NCBI GenBank assembly: GCA_037179515.1
Contig: JAXCGZ010000077.1
Span: 91,001-155,000 of the forward strand
Reading direction: 5' to 3'
Source: Halocaridina rubra
Lineage: Eukaryota; Arthropoda; Malacostraca; Decapoda; Atyidae
DNA length: 64,000 bases
The position numbers and the translations under genes were made by a program. This document shows, one piece after another, positions 11,801 to 20,277 of this stretch (the first letter of the stretch is position 1; each line of letters opens with the position of its first letter). Below the pieces are notes generated by a model. It was given only the letters and a program-made list of their open reading frames with translations. It was not told where the DNA came from and did no database searches.

Positions 11801-12550
11801 TATGTAGGCTGAAAACCAATTGCTGAGGTGCTCCTGGAATCGACCCCAGTCATCCTTCTTGAAATTCCATCGAGGGGGAGGAGCAGGGATTTGGAAGATT
11901 TCAGGAATTGGCAGTGTGAGATGGATCCCATAGTGGTCGCTTTTGACCAGGGGATGAACTCTCCATGTGGCGTCTTGCTTTAGGGAATTGGAGACAAAGG
12001 TGAGGTCCAATATTCCACCTCTGTCATGAGTTGGGTCATGATTGTTGAGCAGGGAGACGTCTTCTTGGTCATCCAGCAGGCTCATGATGTGTCTGCCTGC
12101 AGCACAGGGGCGCTCATACCTGAATCTTGGATGGTGCGCGTTGAAGTCGCCTCCTATTACCAAGTCACGATGACTGGCTAGCCCGAAGAGGGTAGTCAGG
12201 TCTAAGCCACCATCCTGTCGTCTGTAAATGTTGCACAGATCTATGCAGCTGCCCTGAAGTTGGATGTAAACAGCGAGGACGTGGACCTCTTCGCCGCAGT
12301 AGACCGGTCGGGTTATTTCCTTAGCTAATAGGTTTTTCCTGATGAAGGTGGCGCTGCCTCTGTTCTCCCCTGGAGACCAGTGCTGGTAGAATCCTTTGTA
12401 TCCTGAGATTTTTGGAGTGTTTTGCTCTGTGCACAGGGTTTCTTGAACCATGATGACATCAATGTTGTCAGTCTTGGCAATGCCTTCAAGATGTTGTACC
12501 TTGTGTCTGAGACCCTGGGCGTTCCAGTGTAGGATCCCGAGATTAGACAT
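8848..12550 (-). pseudogene. LINE B1 ORF2: endonuclease, reverse transcriptase, RNase H
   Basis: Starts at ATGTCTAATCTCGGG (12550), overlapping the ORF1 stop. The first 569 codons (to 10841) are open: HWNAQGLRHK, QETL, GDFNAHHPRF, then KSDHYGIHL complete the AP-type endonuclease, followed by the RT start (SKNTAPGADRITY, PISLLSCLSKTAEKM). A frameshift near 10950 breaks the palm; later pieces keep FLDLEKAFE and YTDDFALVTIG (YADD in the sister copies; about 10580). The RNase H region near 9700 has TAA where copy B3 encodes the catalytic Asp of TDGS. The ORF ends QYPPPR-stop at 8848, the same terminus as in B2 and B3. It is not translatable as one protein. Confidence 0.85.
12543..12550 (-). other. 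ORF1/ORF2 overlap ATGTCTAA in LINE B1
   Basis: On the minus strand the eight bases hold the ORF2 start (ATG) and the ORF1 stop (TAA) two codons later in the other frame. The same eight bases do this in B2 (18756-18763) and B3 (40036-40043). Confidence 0.8.
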
Positions 12551-12875
12551 CTTGATGATTTAAGGAGGTGGAGGTGGTAGGAGTGGTGGGTTGTTGAGGC
12601 TGATGGTGGGTTCTGGAGGCGAGGGCGTGGGCGACAATGGAATGGGCTATTTCGACAACTTGATTGTAGGCATCTTGAATGGTGGCTCTGGTATCGAGGA
12701 GTCGGATGGCTGCCTGTATGGCCTGAATAAGAAGGTTGGTGAGCTCGTTTACTGTGAAGAGGGTTTGCTGTTGGGAAGAGGAGGCAGAGGAAGGTGTCTG
12801 GATAGGCTGTTTAGGTGTGGGGGTATGGGATCTTAGTCTAGGGTCCCGGGTCCTGGTGTGGCGAGCGGGTGTGAT

Positions 12876-13318
12876 TACCTAATTGTGTTTACGGGAAAGA
12901 GCCCAAAGCTCGTATCTTCCTGTCTCCTGATCGGTTCCATTTTATACTTAGTGATACTTATCATACCTGTCCTTAAAACTATGGATTGAGATAGCATTAA
13001 CTACCTCCTCGCTTAGCGAATTCCAATTATCAACTACTCTTACACTGAAAAAGTATTTCCTCACATCCTGCGAAGAAGTTTTCTTACGAAGCTTCAAACT
13101 ATGACCTCTAGTTCTAGAGCCAGCCATATCAAAATATCGATCCCTATCCACTCTATCATAACCATGAAGGAATTTAAAGACTGTCACCATATCCCCCTTC
13201 ACTCTTCTAGCTTCGAGTGATGGTAAGTCTAATTCCCTCAGCCTCTCATCATAACTGAGATTGCGTATTTCTGGCACCAGTTTCGTGGCATGTCTTTGAA
13301 CTTTTTCAAGCTTAGCTT
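12876..13318 (-). mobile_element. CR1-3: CR1 3' fragment nested in LINE B1 ORF1
   Basis: Minus-strand 3' end of the CR1 family: tail GATTACCTAATTGTG, the AGCCCAAAGCTCGTATCTTC segment, and the C-terminal RT codons (open at 12948-13277: SLEARRVKGDMV, SRTRGHSLKL). It is truncated 5' at AAGCTTAGC. The flanks are family B ORF1. Compared with B3 the bases GTGTGTGGTC are missing at the junction, so the insertion seems to have deleted about 10 bp of target instead of duplicating it. Confidence 0.85.
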
Positions 13319-14431
13319 GAGTGCTGCGTGTGACTGTATTGTGTGTTTGAGTGTTGCATGGGGTGGAGGTGTTGGTGTGAGTGTTGCATGTGGGGTTGGT
13401 AGGAGTGTGTGTTGTTTGGGGGGATGGTAGGAGTGTGAGTGTTGTGTGATGGGGTGGATGGAGTTGGTGTAGGGGTGGAAACTGTAGGAGGTGTGATCTG
13501 TGTGTTAGGAGCTGGGTTGGTGTTGTGTGGTGGGTTTTGTGTGGGGAGGTTAGGTGTAAGTGGGGCAGGAGGGGGCATTTGCCAAGGATTGGAGGTTGGG
13601 GGAGGAGCTGGGGTGAAGTTGGGGGTGGTGTGATTGGTGACAGGGGCAGAGGGAGGGGCTCTTTGAGGAATCCTCTTCAGCCTTTCTGGGCAGCGGTTGT
13701 TCCATGAGTGATGTTTTCCTTTGCAGTTTGGGCACTTGGCAACTGTTGCTTCTTTGGCCTTGAATTTGTTAAGGCAGCGGTTGGTGGAATGTTTCCCACT
13801 GCAGATTCCACATCCCTTTGGGAAATGGCAAGTATTTCTGTGGTGCCCATATCTTTGACACCGGAAACATCTAAGTGGTTCTGGGGTATAGTCTCTTATG
13901 TTGAACTTGCCCCAGATGCCGAGGTTTACTTGCGAAGGGGGTGGACCACAGATGTGGACCAGAATTTTCTTTGAGGGGACGGTTTGGCCCTCTATTATCG
14001 AGGAGCAACGTGAGGCAGCCGTAATATACGTTTGCTTGGTCAGCAGGTCAACTGACCAAGCAACAGGGAAGCCAATGAGGATGTATTTTCTTATTTCTTT
14101 GGCAGGGTTTATCTCTATCAAGTGAGGTGAGTTGAGGCTTCGGATCTTCTCTGTGGCTTCTGCCGAGGCTGCGTAGATAATGAATTCACCCTGTAAATTA
14201 GGCTTTATTTTGCAGCCGAGCTCGGTGAGTTGGTTTTCCAACTCTGATTAGGTCATATGCCTCTTTGGTGGAAGGAGTCTGAACTTTGAACTTGGATATG
14301 GGCTCTCTATCAGTCTTTTGGGGCTGGGGGGGAACTGGGGCAGCAGCACTCTCCTGGTTGCAGCCAGAGGCCGTCCTTGGCCTCTTCTTTCCCACAACCA
14401 TCCACCCCTCTTGAGGGGGGTCGAGTTCCAT

Positions 14432-15656
14432 TCCCCTCTCTGGGGGGAAGAAGGAGAAGCGGCTGAGGCCATGACTAACAACTAGTCATGGATATCACAG
14501 ATTTCACTAGGTATATGTCACTTGCACTGTTTGTCAACTTTGATTAATAAAATAATGGGGCCTTATGGCTGGATCACTTCGCTTAATTGCAACACTACAA
14601 CACTTAATCACTTAAACAGTCTATCTTTCTTCCCAACTCTCGTGGGAGAGGGAAGTGCAAACAGAGATTATGCTCAGGACACAATAATGTGTGTTCAGTT
14701 AGACAAAAGAACACAAAAGCACAAAAAACAAAACAAAACAAGGCAATCTTTCTGTTTCTCTCTTTGGCTCTAGTGAGAGAGGAAGAAAGGAAAACAGATA
14801 TACTTAGGTTATATTTCCTTGTGGAAACTTCCCCCTCAGGTCAGGGATGGAGTGGAGGAGGTGAAATTCACTTTACTGGTAGGAAGAGGCTTCAACTACC
14901 TATCACAAAAGATATAAAAACAAATTAGAAACGTGAACACTTTCTATTTCCTTTTTCTTCCCAACTCTTATAAAAGAGAGATAAGAGCAGGCAAAATTAT
15001 TTGGGGTATATCAAACACACAGTCACTTGTTTTCACTAAAACACAATAATGTGTGTTCAATTAAAGAAAAGAACACAAAAGCACAAAGAAAATAACAAAA
15101 CAAGGCAATCTTTCTGTTTCTCTCTTTGGCTCTCGTGAGAGAGGAAGAAAAGAAAACAGATATACTTAGGTTATATTTCCTTGTGGAAACTTCCACCTCA
15201 GACAGGGATGGAGTGGAGGAGGCGAAATTCACTTCACTGGTAGGAAGAGGCTTCAACTACCTATCACAAAAGATATAAAAACAAATTAGAAACCTGAACA
15301 CTTTCTATTTCCCTTTTCTTCCCAACTCTTATAAAAGAGAGAGAAGAGCAGGCAAAATTATTTGGGGTATATCACACACACAGTCACTTGTTTTCACTAA
15401 AACAAAAAACGCGAACACAAAATGAAACAAAAGCAATCTTTGCTTCTTTTTCTGGCTCTCATGAGAGAGGAGGAAAAGAGGACAGAGATACTTATGCAGG
15501 TCTAATCACTACTGGAGCTGGAATCAGACTGTTGTTGGGAGTTAATCTGCTGGGCGGAGTCGGCTTTAGCTGCTGGGTGGAGTCGGCTTCTGCTATTGGC
15601 TGCTGGCAGAGTGAGAGAGGAGAGGTCCAACCGCTACTGGAGCTGGAACTGGACTG
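14432..15656 (-). promoter_or_regulatory. LINE B1 5' UTR with ~330-360-bp tandem monomers
   Basis: Two full monomers and a partial one carry the palindrome-like TCTCGTGAGAGAGG (variants near 14770, 15133 and 15459). Each also has an AACACAAAAGCACAAA block, the AAACTTCC-CCTCAG-CAGGGATGGAGTGGAGGAGG block and ATCACAAAAGATATAAAAAC. The outermost 160 bp add repeats of GGAGTCGGCTT and an inverted CCAAT box (TATTGGCTGCTGG). LINE transcription starts within the element, so promoter activity is expected here; this is inferred from position and the monomer arrangement. Confidence 0.6.
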
Positions 15657-15667
15657 AGAGATGCAAG
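15657..15667. repeat. Target-site duplication of LINE B1, right copy
   Basis: AGAGATGCAAG, identical to 8528-8538. It abuts the LINE 5' terminus GGAACTGGACTG at 15656. Confidence 0.9.
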
Positions 15668-16256
15668 GGAGAGACAGTATTTTAGGTGCAACAAGTGGAT
15701 GCAAATGAAAAAACGAGAAATATTATGGGCAAAATTGGTTACTGGCGGACAATCTCTAGAAGATTCTTTGAGTTGCAGGAGATGAAATTTTAATTATTAA
15801 AATAATAAAGAAGGTACTGAAATGTATCTAGATAGGCTAATGACATATCAGCAGGGTCCAATTTATTTGAAAATCATCAGCATGAGCGATTTTTATAATA
15901 TAAAAAAACTGACCAGGAAGAGTTATTTTATCATAAAAATATTGTGCAAAATACGCATCTAACAGACTCGCTAGGATTATGGTACTGTTCCTGAGAAGAA
16001 AAAGGCAGTAAACGGAGGAATAGGAGGGAGATTTTTATATTGGGATCATGCTTTTTACACATACAAGAATTTTAAATAAGATATGTTCAAAATTAGCTAT
16101 AAGCTGAAATATAAATTGCAAATAATCATAATCTGCAAAATGCAAGGAGTGAGAATTATTTTAGGTAGAAAAGAAAAGACAGTTAATAGTTGCTAAATTA
16201 ACTAATAAGGCATCTACTCCAGCCTCTGGTGACTTTGAGCAAAGCACTCTGTCACA
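15668..16256 (-). repeat. Gmr1-a 3' LTR, proximal part
   Basis: Colinear with 35107-35693 and ending in CTGTCACA (minus strand TGTGACAG), the LTR start. Together with 6928-8538 it makes the complete 3' LTR. Confidence 0.85.
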
Positions 16257-16436
16257 AATGCCCTTTCTAAAGAATATTGAATTAACAAAATTCAACTACA
16301 GAAGGTGAAAAAAAACAGAGAATGTTATGGTGACTTCTGTGTTATTATGAGGGATTAGAGATCCATCTGATGGAAGAGAACAAATGAAAAAAAAAATGGG
16401 ATCCACCACTGGAACATATCATACTTTTAGTAAAGT
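16257..16436 (-). other. Gmr1-a 3' internal end with polypurine-like tract
   Basis: Directly upstream (minus strand) of the 3' LTR; AGAAAGGG (16268-16261) is a modest polypurine tract. The stretch matches the reverse complement of about 47520-47692 in Gmr1-b, including CACCACTGGAACATATC. This proves that it belongs to the LTR element, which then continues at 22847. Confidence 0.7.
16427..16436. repeat. Target-site duplication of LINE B2, left copy (TTAGTAAAGT)
   Basis: Ten bases repeated at 22837-22846, on either side of LINE B2. Confidence 0.85.
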
Positions 16437-17330
16437 CAGTCTGGTTCCAGCTCCAGTAGTGATATGACCTGCCTAAGTATCTCTGTTCTCTTTTCCTCCT
16501 CTCTCACGAGAGCCAGAGAAAGAGGTAATGATTATTTTTGTTTTGCTTTGTGTTCCCGTTTTTGTTTTAGTGAAAACAAGTGGCTGTGTGTGTCATATAC
16601 CCCAAATATTTCTGCCTGCTCTTCTCTCTCTTTTATAAGAGATGGGAAGAAAAAGGGAAATATAAAGTGTTCAGGTTTCTAATTTGTTTTTTTTTCCTCT
16701 TTTGTGATAGGTAGTTGAAGCCTTTTCCTACCAGTGAAGTGAATTTCTCCTCCTCCACCCCATCCCTGATCTGAGGTGGAAGTTTCTACAAGGAAAAAAA
16801 CCAAAACTAAGTATCTCTATTTTCTTTCTTCCTCTCTCACGAGAGCCAAAGTGAGAAACAGAAGGATTGCCATGTTTTTTTTTTTTTTGTGCTTTTGTGT
16901 TGTTTTGTTTAGTTGAACACACATTATTGTGCATTCCATAATTCTATAGAAAGTTTTTAAATTTCAACTTTGCATTTATATTCTGTCCGCTTTTCCCTCT
17001 CTTTAGAGAGCCGGGAAGAGAAATAAAAAGACCACTTGGTTCCAAACATACTGTGTGGTGTGTCTCATAACCAAGATGATCCGTTGCATATTTTCTGTTA
17101 GCACTCCCCTCTCTCACGAGAGTTGGGAAGAAAGATAGAAGACTGTTTTAGTGATAAAGTGTTATAGTGTTCCAAATAACTGAAGTGATCCAGCCACAAG
17201 GCCCCTATATTTTATTAAACGAAATTGACAAACAGTGTAAGTGATATATACTTAGTGAAATCTGTGATATCCATGACTAGTTTTTAGTCTTGGCCTCTGC
17301 CGCTTCACCCTCTCCCCCCCAGAGGGGGGA
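16437..17330 (+). promoter_or_regulatory. LINE B2 5' UTR with palindrome-bearing repeats
   Basis: CTCTCACGAGAG occurs near 16501, 16834 and 17111, each inside a monomer block like those of B1. ORF1 begins after it at 17331. Promoter function is inferred. Confidence 0.55.
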
Positions 17331-18763
17331 ATGGAACTCGACGCCCCTCAAGAGGGATGGACAATTGTTGGAAAGAAGAGGCCAAGGACGGCCTCTGGCT
17401 GCAACCAGGAGAGTGCTGCTGCCCCAGTTCCCCCCCCCCCCAGCCCCGAAGACCAATAGAGAGCCCATATCAAAGTTCAAAGTTCAGACTCTTTCCACTA
17501 AAGAGGCATATGACCTAATTAGAGAGTTGGAAGACCAACTCACCGAATTTGGCTGCAAAATTAAGCCTAATGTACAGCGTGAATTTATCATCCACCCATC
17601 CTCAGCAGAAGCTGCAGAGAAGATCCGCAGCCTCAACTCACCTCACTTGGCAGAAATGCATCCTCATTGGCTTCCCTGTTGCTTGGTCAGTTGACCTGCT
17701 AACCAAGCAAACATATATTACGGCTGCCTCACGTTGCTCCTCCAAAACAGAGGGCCGAACCGTCCCCTCAAAGCAAGTTCTGGTCTACATCTGTGGTCCA
17801 CCCTCTTCGCAAGTAAACCTCGGCATCTGGGGTAAATTCAACATAAGAGACTTCACTCCTGAACCACTGAGATGTTTCCGGTGTCAAAGATTTGGGTACC
17901 ATAGAAATACTTGCCATCTCCCAGAGAGATGTGCAATCTGCAGTGAGAGACATTCCACTGACCACTGCCTCAGCAAATTCAAGGCCAATGAAGCAACAGT
18001 TGCCAAGTGCCCAAACTGTAAGGGAAACCTTCACGCATGGAACAACTGCTGCCCAGAAAGGCTGAAGAGGATTCCTCAAAGATCCCCTCCCTCTGCCCCT
18101 GGTAGCAATCACACCACCACCAACTTCACCCCAGCTCCCCCCCCACCTCCAATCCTTGGCAAACGCCCCTTCCTGCCCCAATCACACCTAACCTCCCCAC
18201 CCAAAACCCACCACACAACACCAACCCAGCTCCTAACACACAGATCACACTTCCTGCAGTTTCCACCCCTACATCAACTCCATCCACCCCACCACACAAC
18301 ACACACTCCTACCATCCCCCCAAACAACACTCAAACTCCCACCATCCCCTCATGCAACACTCACACCAACACCTCCACCCCTTGCAACACTCACACACGC
18401 AATACAGCCACATTCAACACTCAGACCACACACACACCCACACGCCACACCAGGTTCCGGGACCCTAGACTTAAATCCCATACCCCCACACCTAAACAGC
18501 CTACCCAGACACCTTCCTCTGCCTCCTCTTCCCAACAGCAAACCCTCTTCACAGCAAATGAGCTCACCATCATTATTATTCAAGCCATACAGGCAGCCGT
18601 CCGACTCCTCGAAACCAAAGCCTCTCCTAAAGATGCTTACAATCAAGTCGTCGAAGTAGCCCATTCCGTTGTCGCCCAAGCCCTCGTCTCCAGAACCCAC
18701 CATCAACCTCAACAACCCACCACTCCTACCACCTCCACCTCCTTAAATCATCAAGATGTCTAA
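17331..18763 (+). pseudogene. LINE B2 ORF1: zinc-knuckle protein, frameshifted
   Basis: ATG at 17331 (MELDAPQEGWTIVGKKRPR). A run of 11 C near 17430-17441 puts the next segment (SKFKVQTLSTKEAYDLIREL) in another frame. A deletion of about 26 bp near 17657 removes codons that B1 and B3 keep between SPHL and IGFPVAW. The remainder to 18763 is open and holds three zinc knuckles: CFRCQRFGYHRNTC, CAICSERHSTDHC and CPNCKGNLHAWNNCC (the last with Arg to Cys beside the final Cys). A Pro/Thr-rich tail follows, then the stop inside ATGTCTAA. Confidence 0.8.
18756..18763 (+). other. ORF1/ORF2 overlap ATGTCTAA in LINE B2
   Basis: ORF2 ATG at 18756 and ORF1 TAA at 18761-18763, preceded by AATCATCAAG, as in the two sister copies. 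Confidence 0.8.
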
Positions 18764-20210
18764 TCTCGGGATCCCACACTGGAACGCCCAGGGTCTCAGA
18801 CACAAGGTACAACATCTTGAAGGCATTGCCAAGACTGACAACATTGATGTCATCATGGTTCAAGAAACACTGAGCACAGAGCAAAACACTCCAAAAATCT
18901 CAGGATTCAAAGGATTCGACCAGCACTGGTCTACAGGGGAGAACAGAGGCAGCGCCACCTTCATCAGGAAAAACCTGCTAGCCAAGGAAATAACCCGATC
19001 GGTCTACTGCGGCAAAGATGTCCACATCCTCGCTATTAATATCAAACTTCAGGGCAGCTGCATAGATCAGTGCAACATTTACAGACACCACGATTGTGGC
19101 TTAGACCTGACTACCCTCTTTGGGCTAGCCAGTCATCGTGACTTGGTAATAGGAGGTGATTTCAACGCGCACCATCCAAGATTCAAGCATGAGCGCCCCT
19201 GTGCGGCAGGCAGACACATCATGAGCCTGCTGGACGACCAAGAAGATGTCTCCCTTCTCAACAATCATGACCCAACTCATGACAGAGGTGGAATACTGGA
19301 CCTCACCTTTGTCTCCAATTCCCTAAAGCAAGACGCCACATGGAGAGTTCATCCCCTGGTCACAGCGACCACTATGGGATCCATCTCACGTTGCCAATTC
19401 CTAAAATCTTCCAAATCCCTGCTTCTCCCCCTCAATGAAATTTCAAGAAGGATGACTGGGGCCGATTCCAGGAGCACCTCAGTAATTGGTTTTCAGCCTT
19501 CACACCATCCAAAGACATCGACCAAGAAGAGGCCAAACCAGTCAATACCCTGTAAGCTGCAGCAAACTCCTCCATCCCCCTTTGTAAACCACAACACACC
19601 ACCCATCGGGACAGATGGTACTACTGTGACAGAGTTAAAGAACTCAATCACCGGCTCAACGTCATCTGGAAAATGCACAGGAAATGTCGCACTGAAGACT
19701 CCTTCCATACTCTCCAGGCAGTCAAAGAACATGTCCATGAAGAGACACGCAAAGAGGGAAAAAATGGCTAGAGTGGTATTCCACCCTAGATGCTCACACC
19801 TCTGTGGGTCAGATGTGGGGGAGTATTAACTCCTTTGCTAAAGGTAAACCTCCTAAAATCATCCCCCACAGGGATCCTGGCAGAGCAGCAGAAGAACTCT
19901 CCATCAAATTCGCGGATAGAGCAAGCTCCAACCAGCTCCCCATCACCACCAGAACAACTCTTCAAGACCTCACCACTGCAAGATGGGAAGAAATAGTAGC
20001 CATCAACACTGAAGATGAAACAGATGCCCATTCTCTCTGACTGAGCTACTAAGAGTAAGCAAAAGATCTAAGAACACAGCCCCAGGTGCTGATGGAATCA
20101 CATACACAATGATTCAAAATATGGAGCCCCAAGGGGAGCTTGCTCTGCTCTCTCTGATCAATTCGACATACACACGAAGAATCAGACCAGCCTCATGGAA
20201 CAGAGCAAAC

Positions 20211-20277
20211 AAACAAAACAAACAAACAAACTTTATTTCCATTTCAATACAATGTTTATTCGTCAGCCAGGGCAGAC
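20211..20277 (-). mobile_element. 67-bp LINE C-type 3' end nested in LINE B2
   Basis: Absent from B1 and B3, where GGAACAGAGCAGACATTC is continuous. Read on the minus strand the insert is GAATAAACATTGTATTGAAA, then TGGAAATAAAG and a (TTTG)n tail. This resembles the 3' end of LINE C (GAATAACCATTGTGCAAAAA, then a TTTG-type tail at 28849). It is an extremely 5'-truncated LINE insertion or a SINE sharing that tail. Confidence 0.65.

Larger units (their letters stand above)
12543..14431 (-). pseudogene. LINE B1 ORF1: zinc-knuckle nucleic-acid-binding protein, interrupted
   Basis: Starts MELDPPQEGWMVVGKKRPR at 14431. A 2-nt loss near 14240 (ATCAGAGTTGG against ATTAGAGAGTTGG in B2) shifts the frame, then 13312-14241 is open. 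Three zinc knuckles follow one another: CFRCQRYGHHRNTC (CX2CX4HX4C), CGICSGKHSTNRC (CX2CX3HX4C) and CPNCKGKHHSWNNRC (CX2CX3HX6C). A long Pro/Thr/Asn-rich tail follows. The tail is cut by a CR1 insertion (12876-13318) and resumes to the TAA at 12543-12545. Such ORF1 proteins coat LINE RNA. Poly-Pro codons derive from C-rich runs that differ in length between copies. Confidence 0.8.
8539..15656 (-). mobile_element. LINE B1: RNase H-bearing non-LTR retrotransposon, essentially full length
   Basis: A minus-strand LINE with, from its 5' end, a repetitive untranslated region (about 15656-14490), ORF1 with three zinc knuckles, ORF2 with endonuclease, RT and RNase H, a repeat-containing 3' untranslated region, and a short A-rich 3' tail. 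It is exactly bounded by an 11-bp target duplication within the 3' LTR of Gmr1-a. Length is about 6.7 kb without the nested CR1 fragment at 12876-13318. The RNase H domain and CCHC ORF1 place it in the I-type group of LINEs; the precise clade was not determined. Confidence 0.85.

Noticed and set aside
13312..14241. Zinc-knuckle protein as a host CCHC gene
   Set aside because: It ends in the overlap with a LINE ORF2, recurs in three copies with target duplications, and is interrupted by CR1.
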